Shown: positions 38,600 to 47,545 of the stretch, piece by piece
Position numbering within the stretch: the stretch's first letter is position 1
Layout: the number at the start of each line of letters is the position of its first letter
Source of the DNA: Massilia litorea
GTDB lineage: Bacteria > Pseudomonadota > Gammaproteobacteria > Burkholderiales > Burkholderiaceae_D
Assembly (NCBI RefSeq): GCF_015101885.1
Contig: NZ_CP062941.1
Location: 3,410,001-3,474,000, forward strand
DNA length: 64,000 nucleotides
Direction of reading: 5' to 3'
Notes under the pieces: generated by a model
Databases searched by the model: none
What the model saw: only the letters and a program-made list of their open reading frames with translations
What the model was told of the DNA's origin: nothing
Translations under genes and position numbers: made by a program

Positions 38600-40069
38600 A
38601 TGTACTTCTCCACCGATCCCCTCCCGAAGCGCGCAAGCTCCCTGCCTCTCTACAAGACGCTGCTGTGCTTCGCCTGCGTGGCGATCCTGCTGGTCAACGG
38701 CATCTTCCTGCTGCGCAACCTGGACGGGCTGAAGGCCGCGAATTCCCTGCAGGACCAGACCACCGAAGTGACCAACGAGCTGCAGCACCTGAACCTGCTC
38801 GTCACGGATGCGGAAAGCAATTTGCGGGGCTATTTCCTTTCGGGTTCGCCGAGCTACCTCGGCACGGTGCAGGGCGCGCCGGCCCGGATCGACCAGCAGC
38901 TGCGCAAACTCAGCACGCTGTTGGCCGACAATCCTTCCCAGCAGAAAAACCTGGCCCAGCTTCGCGCCGTGGTGGAGCACCAGATGCGCATGATGAACGA
39001 GGCGCTGACCATCTACCGCGACGGCGGCCTGAAGGAAATCCTGACCATCACCGGCGCCCCAGGCGAAGGCGACAGCGACGAGATCCGCCTGCAGGTCGTC
39101 ATCATGCTGAGCGAACAGAACGAATTGCTGAACGCGCGCAGCGCTTCTTTCTACGACCAGTACCGGCACGCGGTGATCCTGGGGCTCGGCATCAATGCCG
39201 CGGCGATTGCCGTGCTGCTGCTGTTCTACCAATTGGTGCAGCGCAGCTTTGCAGCCCGCGCGCGCGCCGAGCATGCCTTGCAGATCGCCAACGAGCAGCT
39301 CGAATCGACGGTTGCCCGCCGTACCGAGCAATTGTCCGTGCTGTCGCGTCATCTGATTCACGTGTCGGAAGAAGAGAAGTCGAAACTGGCGCGCGAGCTG
39401 CACGACGAAATGGGCGCCAACCTGACGGCGATCGGCATGGACCTGGCCACCGTCGGCGAGCAATTGCGCGGCAGCCGGCCCGAGCTGGCGGCCATGCTGG
39501 CTCGGGCACGGGCAACCCTGGTCGACACCGTGCAACTGAAGCGCCGTATCGTCGAGGACCTGCGCCCGAGCCTGCTCGACAATCTCGGCCTGGCCGCCGC
39601 CCTGCAGAGCTATTGCGAGGATTATTCCCGGGTCACCAGCCTGGACTGCGACGTGCTGGTCGATGGCGACGTCGACAGCGCCGGCCCGATGCATGCGATC
39701 GCGCTGTTCCGCATCGTGCAGGAGTCGCTCAACAACATCGCCAAGTATGCGCAGGCGCGCAGCGTGATCGTGCACCTGGCGCGCGAAGACGATGCCCTGG
39801 CGCTCGAGGTGACCGACGACGGCATCGGCATCGCGCCGGATGCGCTGACGCGTTCGAAGTCGCACGGTTTATTGGGCATGCGTGAGCGGGCCTTGCTGCT
39901 CGGCGGCAAACTCGATGTCGACCGTGGCGTGAACGGCGTGGGAACCTGCGTGCGTGCGCGGATTCCGGCGCCGATGACGCCGGCGGGGCCGCTAGCCTTG
40001 ATGCCGCCGAGCCCAGCGCCGGCCCTGCCTGCGGCGGGGAACGAGGATCTGGGCAAGTTTGCTGCCTGA
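38600..40069 (+). CDS. Sensor histidine kinase with CHASE3-like domain and HisKA_3
   Basis: A 489-residue kinase. Helix at about residues 20-42, a CHASE3-like sensor (NELQHLNLLVTDAESNLRGYF, then SGSPSYLGTVQGAP) to about residue 185, second helix at about 195-215, then HisKA_3 with the phospho-His in LARELHDEMGANL and an ATPase domain (ALFRIVQESLNNIAKYAQA, SHGLLGMRERALLLGG). The ATG at 38600 with AAAGGA upstream is preferred; the longer frame from 38360 crosses a noncoding stretch. Likely partner: the NarL-type regulator upstream. Confidence 0.93.
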   Translation: MYFSTDPLPKRASSLPLYKTLLCFACVAILLVNGIFLLRNLDGLKAANSLQDQTTEVTNELQHLNLLVTDAESNLRGYFLSGSPSYLGTVQGAPARIDQQLRKLSTLLADNPSQQKNLAQLRAVVEHQMRMMNEALTIYRDGGLKEILTITGAPGEGDSDEIRLQVVIMLSEQNELLNARSASFYDQYRHAVILGLGINAAAIAVLLLFYQLVQRSFAARARAEHALQIANEQLESTVARRTEQLSVLSRHLIHVSEEEKSKLARELHDEMGANLTAIGMDLATVGEQLRGSRPELAAMLARARATLVDTVQLKRRIVEDLRPSLLDNLGLAAALQSYCEDYSRVTSLDCDVLVDGDVDSAGPMHAIALFRIVQESLNNIAKYAQARSVIVHLAREDDALALEVTDDGIGIAPDALTRSKSHGLLGMRERALLLGGKLDVDRGVNGVGTCVRARIPAPMTPAGPLALMPPSPAPALPAAGNEDLGKFAA

Positions 40070-40086
40070 ACCTGGGAACTTGAATA

Positions 40087-40524
40087 CAAAAAAAGGCGCT
40101 GTTCGCGTTAAGTGTGGAATATGCCGATCGCCGCTCGCAGCAAAGCCTCCGGCGTCTTGACGCGAGCGCCGTCGAGCGCCCAGCGCCAGCCGAGATAGTT
40201 GCCGAGGTAACGGCTGGCAACCCCGCGAAACGGCTGCAGCCGTTGGCGCGGCCGTGCTTGTGGAAGCGATTCGCGCCGCAACCGGGACAGGCGAGTTGCG
40301 GTACTGCCGCCTGTTCGATGACGTCCACCGTCCGATCGCGCTTGACCGTCGGCAGCAGCAGGCCAAGCAGCCGTTCGCGCTGGCGCCGGGTCAGCGCCGC
40401 CAGGTTCTTCAGGAAGTGCTCGAACTTGCGTGCCTGCATGCGAACCTCCTCACGGGTGAAGTCCGGGTTGGACCTCAGCCGTTCAAGAAGATTCCACACT
40501 TAACGCGAACAGCGCCCAAAAAAA
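40087..40524 (-). mobile_element. Internally deleted IS1595-family element (422 bp) with 8-bp target duplication
   Basis: The element spans 40095-40516, with terminal inverted repeats GGCGCTGTTCGCGTTAAGTG... (26 bp) and 8-bp duplications CAAAAAAA at 40087-40094 and 40517-40524. It matches the intact copy at 62477-63523, in opposite orientation, but lacks exactly 625 bp between the zinc-ribbon codons and the last 45 codons; GGC at the junction is shared. The remaining frame is shifted, so no active transposase is made. A few point differences exist. It sits in the T-tract of the crp/fnr gene terminator. Confidence 0.9.
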
Positions 40525-40546
40525 ATCGGCGTCCAGGACGCCGATT
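40518..40546 (-). terminator. Terminator of the Crp/Fnr gene, next to the deleted IS
   Basis: Minus strand: AATCGGCGT, loop CCTGG, ACGCCGATT and a T-run of eight, read into the IS-derivative border. The insertion therefore lies in the T-tract and duplicated the run. Confidence 0.8.
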
Positions 40547-40569
40547 GTCGTTTACTTCTTCATGAACGA

Positions 40570-41379
40570 TTAACGCGCCACGTCCATCAGCAGGCGGTCG
40601 TATTCGGTCTTGGCCACCTTGTAGCACTCGCCCGCATACTCTTCCAGGCCGGCACGGTCCAGGACCGTGATGTTGCCGCGGCGGTACTGGATCAGGCCTT
40701 CATCCTGCAGCTTGCCGGCGGCGGCCGTGATGCTTTCGCGGCGCACGCCCAGCATGATCGAGATGAGTTCCTGGGTGACTTTCAGCTCGTTGCCTGGCGA
40801 ACGGTCGAGGCGGTCGAGCAGCCAGCGGCACAGTTTCTGCTCGATCGAGCTGTGGCGGCCGCCGACGGCGTTCTGCGCCATCTGGGCGAACAGGGCGTTG
40901 GTGTAGCGCATCAGCAGCTGGGGCAGGGCGCCGCCGGCCATGAAGGCATCGCGCAGGAATTGGGTCTTGAGACGGTAGCCGTAGCCGGCGCTCTGGACGA
41001 CGGCGCTGCACATGGCGCGCTCGCCCATGAAGAGGGAGACGCCGACCACGCCTTCGTGTCCGACGACGGCGATCTCGGTGGTGGCGCCGTCTTCCATCAC
41101 GTACAGCAGCGACACGATTGAGGTCGTCGGGAAATACACGTATTCGAGTTTGCTGCCATACTCGAAGAGCTCCTTACCGAATGGCATGGGAACCAGTTCC
41201 AGGTGCTGGAACAGGGTTTCCAGGTCCTGGCGGGGAAGGGCTGCCAGCAGTTCGTTTTGCTGGGTGCCGGAGAAACTGACAACTGGACGGGACGCCGCTT
41301 TGATATCCTCTTTGGTCGAAAGAAGCTGGTTGACCGATTGTGCTTTTTGCGTGACACCACCGAGTTGAGCGTTGTTCAT
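40570..41379 (-). CDS. Crp/Fnr family transcriptional regulator
   Basis: A 269-residue protein with a cyclic-nucleotide-binding-like domain (FQHLELVPMPFGKELFEYGSK, VVGHEGVVGVSLFMG) and a C-terminal helix-turn-helix with KVTQELISIMLGVRRESITAAAGKL. There is no N-terminal Cys cluster, so it is not an FNR oxygen sensor. The effector is not visible from the sequence. It is divergent from the QseB-like gene with a 277-bp shared region. Confidence 0.9.
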   Translation of the reverse strand: MNNAQLGGVTQKAQSVNQLLSTKEDIKAASRPVVSFSGTQQNELLAALPRQDLETLFQHLELVPMPFGKELFEYGSKLEYVYFPTTSIVSLLYVMEDGATTEIAVVGHEGVVGVSLFMGERAMCSAVVQSAGYGYRLKTQFLRDAFMAGGALPQLLMRYTNALFAQMAQNAVGGRHSSIEQKLCRWLLDRLDRSPGNELKVTQELISIMLGVRRESITAAAGKLQDEGLIQYRRGNITVLDRAGLEEYAGECYKVAKTEYDRLLMDVAR

Positions 41380-41656
41380 TTTCTGTCCTCTTATCTAACT
41401 ACTGCATGAAGTGCGACTGTTCGAGACTTTGTTGACAATGTCTTAATCGCGATGTGTGTACGATAAGGGTTCCGTCTGTTGCCGAACATAAGATTAGGGG
41501 TTGCCCCTGTGTAGGCAGTATGCATGGTGTCGTGTCAGTCCAGTCCTACTGGGGAAGATGGCCGAAATCAGGGGTTTTTCCGTCATTTTCTTTTCAAAGA
41601 GCAATAAATTCCCGGATAATGGCTGCGTCCGCCACCAATAAGTCACCTTTTACCGC

Positions 41657-42328
41657 ATGCATGTCCTACTCGTCGAAGACGATGCCGTCCTTGCCGACGG
41701 CCTGACCCGCACCCTGCAGGGCCATGGCATGCTGGTCGAACTGGCCGTCGACGGCCTCCAGGCGGACGCCCGCTTGCAGCGCAATCCCCCGCAGGTAGCG
41801 GTCCTCGACATCGGCCTGCCCGGCATCGACGGCTTCGAAGTCGTGCGCCGCCTGCGCGCCCGCGGCGACACCACGCCGGTGCTGCTGCTCACGGCGCGCG
41901 ACGCCGTCGAAGACCGGGTGCGCGGCCTCGAGACGGGCGCGGACGACTACCTGGTCAAACCGTTCGCGACGCCCGAGCTGGTGGCGCGCATTCGCGCGCT
42001 GGCGCGGCGCAACGCACCGAAGACGGGCGTCATCAACCTGGGCAACCTGGCCTTCGATTCGGGCGCGCGCCGCGCGCGCATCGGCGACCAGGCCCTGGAA
42101 CTGTCGGCGCGCGAGTGGGCCGTGCTCGAATACCTGCTGCAGCAGGCGGGGAGGGTGGTGTCGAAGCAGCAGATCATCGACACCATCGCGCCCTGGGGCG
42201 AAGACCTGACCCTGAATGCGGTCGAGGTGTACGTCTCGCGCCTGCGCCTGAAGCTCGATGGCGCCGGCCTCGCCTTGCGCACCATCCGCGGTTTCGGCTA
42301 CCTGCTGGAAGCCGCTCCGGCCGCATGA
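41657..42328 (+). CDS. OmpR-family response regulator (QseB/PmrA-like)
   Basis: A 223-residue regulator: receiver domain (LLVEDDAVLADGL, phospho-Asp in VAVLDIGLPG, Lys in DYLVKPFA) and a winged-helix output domain (ELSAREWAVLEYLLQQAGRVV ... LTLNAVEVYVSRLRLKLD). It overlaps the kinase start by 4 bp (ATGA), so the pair is translated together. The 41380-41656 region before it holds TTGACA at 41432 but no clear second box. Confidence 0.93.
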   Translation: MHVLLVEDDAVLADGLTRTLQGHGMLVELAVDGLQADARLQRNPPQVAVLDIGLPGIDGFEVVRRLRARGDTTPVLLLTARDAVEDRVRGLETGADDYLVKPFATPELVARIRALARRNAPKTGVINLGNLAFDSGARRARIGDQALELSAREWAVLEYLLQQAGRVVSKQQIIDTIAPWGEDLTLNAVEVYVSRLRLKLDGAGLALRTIRGFGYLLEAAPAA

Positions 42329-43656
42329 CGAGCATCCGGGTTCGGCTCCTTAAATGGCTGGTCGGCCCGATCCTGGTCGTCAACCTCGGCGCCGCCGCGC
42401 TCACCTACCTGCTGGCCTGGACCCCGGCCCAGCTCGCGTTCGACGAAGGCTTGCGCCTCGATGCCGCGGCGCTCGCTTCCCGTGTCCGCGCCGGCGGCGC
42501 GTCCGCGCTGGCCTCGATCGCGGCCGACAATGGCGCCGGCGAAGCCAGTTGGGCCGCCCTGCATGACCGGGACGGCCGCCTGCTGGCGGGCGCGGCGCGG
42601 CTTCCCGTCCCGCTGCGCAGCGGCCTGGCCGACGCCCGCCTGGCCGGCGAAGCGGTGCGGGTCGCGGTGGCCGAGGTGGGCGGAACGAATGGACTGCGCG
42701 TCAGCCTGGCGCGCACCACCCGCGCGCGGCAGGGCGTCCAGGCAGCCATCGTGCGCTCGCTGGTGTTGCTCGAGTTGGTGTTCAGCCTGGCGCTGGTGGG
42801 CCTGGTCTGGTTCTCGGTCGGGAACGGCCTGTCTCCGCTGGCGCGCCTGCGCGCCCGGCTCGACGCCCGCGGCAGCGCCGACCTGGCGCCGCTCGACGAC
42901 GCCGGCATGCCGCGCGAACTGGTGCCCGTGGTCGATGCATTCAATGCGCTGCTGGGGCGGATCGAGCTCGGCGCCCGCGCCCAGGACGAATTTCGCGCGA
43001 ATGTGGCGCACCAGCTGCGCACGCCGCTGGCCGGGCTGCGCCTGCAGCTCGAATGGCTGGCGGCGCGCCACGCGAACGACCCCGACACCCGGCGCTCGGT
43101 CGAGCTGATGCTGGGCGCGAACGAGCGCATGATCCGCCAGACCAACCAGCTGCTCTCGCTCGAGCGCGCCGAACCGAACCGCTTCGCGCGGGCGCGCCTG
43201 GCGCCGCTCGACCTCTCGGGCCTGGTGGCGGAAACCGTGCAGGCCTTTGTCGAGCAGGCCGCCGCCAAGGATATCGACCTCGGTTTCGAGCTCGCGCCGG
43301 CCCCGCTCGGCGGCGACCGCTTCCTGCTGCGCGACCTGGTCGACAACCTGGTCGACAATGCCTTGCGCTACACGCCGCCGGGCGGACGCGTGACGGTCAG
43401 CTGCAGTCAGGACCAGGAGGAGGGCGGCGTCCTGCTGCGCGTCGAAGACAACGGGCCGGGCATTCCGGCCGCCATGCGTGCCCAGGTATTCGAACGTTTC
43501 GTGCGCCTCGACGAGGGCACCGTGGGCAGCGGCCTGGGACTGGCGATCGTGCGCGATATCGCCAACCTGCACGGCGCCGAACTGACGCTGGGCGAGGCGC
43601 CCGGGGGCGGCGCCGTGTTCAGCGTCGCGTTCCCGGGCGCGCCGCGCCGGCCTTAG
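42325..43656 (+). CDS. Sensor histidine kinase (QseC-like)
   Basis: A 443-residue kinase: helix at about residues 10-30, periplasmic sensor to about 155, second helix about 158-175 (LVLLELVFSLALVGLVWF), then HAMP-like linker, phospho-His in FRANVAHQLRTPLAGLR and ATPase motifs (LVDNLVDNALRYTPPGG, VEDNGPGIP, GSGLGLAIVRDIANLHG). It partners the upstream OmpR-type gene. Its stop overlaps the 3' end of pilY1 on the other strand by 4 bp. Confidence 0.93.
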   Translation: MTSIRVRLLKWLVGPILVVNLGAAALTYLLAWTPAQLAFDEGLRLDAAALASRVRAGGASALASIAADNGAGEASWAALHDRDGRLLAGAARLPVPLRSGLADARLAGEAVRVAVAEVGGTNGLRVSLARTTRARQGVQAAIVRSLVLLELVFSLALVGLVWFSVGNGLSPLARLRARLDARGSADLAPLDDAGMPRELVPVVDAFNALLGRIELGARAQDEFRANVAHQLRTPLAGLRLQLEWLAARHANDPDTRRSVELMLGANERMIRQTNQLLSLERAEPNRFARARLAPLDLSGLVAETVQAFVEQAAAKDIDLGFELAPAPLGGDRFLLRDLVDNLVDNALRYTPPGGRVTVSCSQDQEEGGVLLRVEDNGPGIPAAMRAQVFERFVRLDEGTVGSGLGLAIVRDIANLHGAELTLGEAPGGGAVFSVAFPGAPRRP

Positions 43657-46600
43657 TTCGCGCCCGAGCTGTACGAGTAGGTGCGCTTGCGCTTCGAGGT
43701 GATGGCCGGGCGGATGCGCTGCGGGGCGATCGCCACGCTGGCGCCGGCCGGGCTGTCGGAACCCTTCTGGACCGCGCCGATGACGACCGTGGTGGCCTTG
43801 CCGTCGACCAGCACGCCGTTCGCCAGCACCGGCGAGGGCGGCAGGCCGCCGCCCACGAAAGGCGAGGAACGCTGGGCGCCGCAGGTGCCGGGGGTATTGA
43901 TCGCTCCGGAGGCATTGAGCAGGTTGACCCAGTAGCCGCGCGCCTCGCCCAGGGTCGTGCTGCAGGAGCCGGCCACCGGCGCGATCGGGCGGTTGGTGCT
44001 GAAGGTGACCATGCCGCCCGCGATCAGCGCCGAGGTCACGACCTGCTCGCCCTTGCCGTTCTGGTTCAGGTCCATGAACCAGCCCTTCAAACCGTTGGTC
44101 GGCAGCACGCGCGGCGTGTCGCAGCCCTGGTCGGTGCTGTAATTGGCCAGCGTGTCGAGGTCCTGGGCCGGCGCCGAGGCCGCGGCCAGGTCGTCCTTGT
44201 AGACATAGAAGCGGTTGACCACGTTCGCGTATGGATAGTGCGCATACAGCGGATGCTCGCGGTCGCCGCTGCCCAGCGCGACGTAGACATAGCCCTGGGC
44301 GGCCAGCAGGGCCGGGGTGAACAGGAACTTGCGCCCGCCGCCGGCGGTGCGCGCGACCTTGCGGCTGGTCCAGGCGCTGGCGGAGAGCTCCTTGCGCGTC
44401 GCCGGGCCGTCGACGAAGTCGATCCGGTACAGGTTGCCGCCGGTGTCGGCGGCGTAGGCGTAGTCGGGCATCGCGTCGTTGTCGATGTCGACCAGCGCGA
44501 CGTCGGCCGCGACCGAGCGGTCGGTCGCGAACGAGCGGATGACGGCGCCGCTGTCGGCGTCCAGCACATAGACCACGCCGCCCTTGGTGGCGCTGCAGTT
44601 CGGCGCGACGCTGTCGGCATCTTCGCAGCTGTCGTAGCCGCCGCCGACCACCACCACCGGCTTGCTCGTCGAATAACCCTTGAGGAAGGCGACGCTCGGG
44701 GTCGACCAGGTCTGGCCGATACCGCTCATGCCCGCCGTGCAGCCGGTGTCGTTCTTGAGGTTGGGGCAGCCGGCCTTCCACTTGTACAGCGGCGTGCCCA
44801 CGTCGCTGACATCGAGCGCGTAGATCATGCGGCCGCCGCGCCGCATGGTCGGGTAGATCCAGACCTTCTTGTTGTCGGCGGTCTGGTAGACGCCGGTGGA
44901 GCCGTCGAAGAAGTAATCCTTGGCAGTCGGCGCGGGCGTAATGTCGTCCGGCAGGTTGGGATAGGCCACGAGCGGCGAATTGCTCTTCAGGCGGGACAGG
45001 CGCGGGAAGAATTCGGGGGCGACGAAAGCCCAGCGTTCGACGCCCGAGCTGGCGTCCAGCGCGCGCAGGGTGCCGTCGTTGGCGCCGTAGAACACGGTGA
45101 CGCCGTTCTCGCCATAGTTGATCGGCAGCGGGCGCGAATGGATCACGTCGCCGTGGATCGACGGGCGGGTGGTGGCGCCGCCCGCCTTCTCGCCGTTGAC
45201 GTCTTCGCCGCGGATGAACCGGACCAGCGGCGTATCGAGGCTGGCGGCGGACGAGGAAAAGTCGACCAGTTTCGTGCCGGACTGCGTGTACACGGTCCGG
45301 CTGACCGCGTTGTTGGCGGCCGTGCCGCCCTTGACGTTACCCTGGCGCAGGACCTGGGCGGCGCCGCCTTTCTCGACGAAGGGACCGTCGGGCGCGTCCG
45401 AATAGGGATCGAAGCCGGCAATCGTGCAGGCGCCGGCGGGGTCGGGATTCAGCCCCATGCCGCCCCAGTAATTCTTGCTGTCGGTCGTCCAGTAACTCTT
45501 CGCGCACGGCGTGACGAAGCCCGTTTGCGGATTGACGGCGGGCTTGGCATCGGCGTCGCCGAGGTCGAGGCCGGCCTTGGTGTTGATCAGCTGATAGCGC
45601 TTCAGGTTGCCGAACCAGCGCGGCTTGGCGTCCTGGTCCGGACGGAACATGCCGATGAAGACCTGGTTTTCGTTCTGCGAACGGTTGGTGGCGTTCACCG
45701 GCAGGCTGGTCGAGGCGAAGCTGGTGTTGACCGCCTGGATCTCGATCAGGATTTCCTTGAGGGCGTCCAGGATCGATTCCTCGTTCCTGGCCGCGAAATA
45801 CTTGCCGCCGCCGGCCTTGGCCATGCTCAGCATCAGCGAGGTATGTTCCGCGTTCGGCTGGGCGTTGTAGACGTCGATGGTGTAGGTCGACACCGAGGGG
45901 CGGACGGTGCTGCCCGCGACCGGGATGCCGCGGTCGTGCAGCAGGCGCGCCCATTCGTCGGCGTTGCGCGGACCGGTGTCGGTGCTGTAGGTGCCGGTGG
46001 GGACGTTGGTGATGATGGTGTCGGTGGCGTCCACGCTGTAACGGCTTTTGGTGCCGGTGCACACGCCGCTCTCGCTGGCCGCGATCGCGCCGATCTTGCA
46101 GCCGTCGGTATAGCCGGCGCAGATTGCCGCAAACTCGGTCAGCCCCGCGGCCGCTTCGGTCGCGCTGGCGTAGCAGGCGGTGGTGGTGCCGACCGTGGTC
46201 GCGGTGCTGACGGCCTTGCTCGCGAAGTTCGGCAGCCCCAGCTGGGTGACGGGGATCACGCTGCCGCCGGCGTTGCGGTTGTCGTTGAGCGCGGTCAGCA
46301 GCGCGGTGTTGGCCGCGCTGTCGGACGACGGGCCGCTGGCGTTCGGGTTGCCGATGAAGATGACGTAACTCTTGCCGCAGACGTTGTCGCTGGTGAGCGG
46401 CGAGGCGAACTTCGACCAGGGCGCGGTGTAGCCGCCGCGGTCGCCCTTGGTCGACAGCACGGCGGCCGGCGAATACGAATTCGCACCGGCAAAATAGTTG
46501 TACACGTCGTACATCAGGTTGCCGTAGGGCGTATTCGAGTTGCGCTTTTCGTCGGGACTGGTGATGTTGCCGTAGATGGTCGTCAGCTGCGTGGAAAAGG

Positions 46601-46961
46601 CGGCCCGGTTGGTCTCGTTCATCGGCCGCACCGCATAGCGGATGAAGCCGCCGTCGTCATTGGCATTGCCGCCGGTGACGAATTCCATCATCCCGAGGCT
46701 GACGCTGCCGTCGAGCTCGGCCACCAGGCGCTTGATCGCGTTGACTTCGGACTGGCCCTGGCTGGCGCTCGGCCATTTCTGGTTCTGGCGTGACCAGTTC
46801 GACGTGTTGTCGAGCACGATCAGGATGCGCGGGTTGATGCTGGCGCCGGCCGAGGCCCCGGTGAAGATGTCGATGTCGTCGGCCCCGGCGACCAGCGGCG
46901 TGGCGGCCAGTGCGCAGGCGAGCGCGCCCGCAAGTGTGTTGGTGACGCTGCTGCGGATCAT
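43653..46961 (-). CDS. pilY1: Type IV pilus tip protein PilY1
   Basis: A 1102-residue exported protein. Signal peptide to about residue 26; an N-terminal von Willebrand A-like region (RILIVLDNTSNWSRQN; MIDAS-like DNTSN), then a long linker, and a C-terminal seven-bladed propeller with the calcium-site loop DIDNDAMPDY. It would sit at the pilus tip together with the minor pilins and regulate retraction, adhesion or surface sensing. It is the last gene of the minor pilin operon, 15 bp after pilX. Confidence 0.92.
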   Translation of the reverse strand: MIRSSVTNTLAGALACALAATPLVAGADDIDIFTGASAGASINPRILIVLDNTSNWSRQNQKWPSASQGQSEVNAIKRLVAELDGSVSLGMMEFVTGGNANDDGGFIRYAVRPMNETNRAAFSTQLTTIYGNITSPDEKRNSNTPYGNLMYDVYNYFAGANSYSPAAVLSTKGDRGGYTAPWSKFASPLTSDNVCGKSYVIFIGNPNASGPSSDSAANTALLTALNDNRNAGGSVIPVTQLGLPNFASKAVSTATTVGTTTACYASATEAAAGLTEFAAICAGYTDGCKIGAIAASESGVCTGTKSRYSVDATDTIITNVPTGTYSTDTGPRNADEWARLLHDRGIPVAGSTVRPSVSTYTIDVYNAQPNAEHTSLMLSMAKAGGGKYFAARNEESILDALKEILIEIQAVNTSFASTSLPVNATNRSQNENQVFIGMFRPDQDAKPRWFGNLKRYQLINTKAGLDLGDADAKPAVNPQTGFVTPCAKSYWTTDSKNYWGGMGLNPDPAGACTIAGFDPYSDAPDGPFVEKGGAAQVLRQGNVKGGTAANNAVSRTVYTQSGTKLVDFSSSAASLDTPLVRFIRGEDVNGEKAGGATTRPSIHGDVIHSRPLPINYGENGVTVFYGANDGTLRALDASSGVERWAFVAPEFFPRLSRLKSNSPLVAYPNLPDDITPAPTAKDYFFDGSTGVYQTADNKKVWIYPTMRRGGRMIYALDVSDVGTPLYKWKAGCPNLKNDTGCTAGMSGIGQTWSTPSVAFLKGYSTSKPVVVVGGGYDSCEDADSVAPNCSATKGGVVYVLDADSGAVIRSFATDRSVAADVALVDIDNDAMPDYAYAADTGGNLYRIDFVDGPATRKELSASAWTSRKVARTAGGGRKFLFTPALLAAQGYVYVALGSGDREHPLYAHYPYANVVNRFYVYKDDLAAASAPAQDLDTLANYSTDQGCDTPRVLPTNGLKGWFMDLNQNGKGEQVVTSALIAGGMVTFSTNRPIAPVAGSCSTTLGEARGYWVNLLNASGAINTPGTCGAQRSSPFVGGGLPPSPVLANGVLVDGKATTVVIGAVQKGSDSPAGASVAIAPQRIRPAITSKRKRTYSYSSGAN

Positions 46962-46975
46962 GGTGTTCTCTTTCT

Positions 46976-47545
46976 TCACGTGGTGGGGCAGTTGTTGGTC
47001 ACGTCGTCGCGCGCGACGCGTACCGCAACGCCCTGGGTGACCTCGACCTTGGCCTCGGTTTCGACATCGGTTGCCGCCGCGGTGATTTCCCAGATGCTGT
47101 CGGCGCAGGCCGAGTTGCCGTCCACCGCGCCCGCCACGCCGAAGTTCTGGGCGCTGCCCATGCTGCAGCGGGCATCCTCGGCATCGGCCATGTTGAGCGC
47201 CGTGTTCTTGATGACCGGCGCCTTGACGCATTTCGGCTTCGGCGCGATCGCCACTTTGACGTCGGTCTTGCCGTCGCCGTTGGTGTCGACGCAGCGCTGG
47301 TTGGGCGCGCCGCAGGGATTGGCCAGGATGTAGTCCGGGGTGACGAAGAAGCGGGTATTGCTGATGGTTTCCTCGATCGTCTCGCGGGCGGCGGCCGTGG
47401 CTTCGTCACGCTGCTGCATGTTGGAGACGATCTGCAGGTTCGACTTGCCGAGGTTGAAGCTGGTGACCGCGACCAGGGTCAGCAGCACCAGCATGACCAG
47501 CGCGGTGATCAGGGTGATGCCGCGTTGGCGGTGCTGGAATGTCAT
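46976..47545 (-). CDS. pilX: Minor pilin PilX
   Basis: A 189-residue minor pilin-like protein with the N-terminal RGITLITALVMLVLLTLVAVTSF helix of PilX proteins (prepilin-like start, Gly before Ile; the Glu at position 5 is absent as in this family). Cys residues in NPCG and QRCV may form a disulfide. It overlaps PilW's stop by 4 bp (ATGA) and is followed by pilY1. Confidence 0.88.
   Translation of the reverse strand: MTFQHRQRGITLITALVMLVLLTLVAVTSFNLGKSNLQIVSNMQQRDEATAAARETIEETISNTRFFVTPDYILANPCGAPNQRCVDTNGDGKTDVKVAIAPKPKCVKAPVIKNTALNMADAEDARCSMGSAQNFGVAGAVDGNSACADSIWEITAAATDVETEAKVEVTQGVAVRVARDDVTNNCPTT

Noticed and set aside
41432..41464. TTGACA as -35 box for the Crp/Fnr or QseB-like gene
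   Set aside because: No acceptable -10 box lies at 16-19 bp from it on either strand.
43053..46793. A 1246-codon open frame antisense to pilY1
   Set aside because: The frame is open because of high GC at third positions of pilY1; the translation is low-complexity (Arg, Gly, Val, Asp) and there is no domain or ribosome site.
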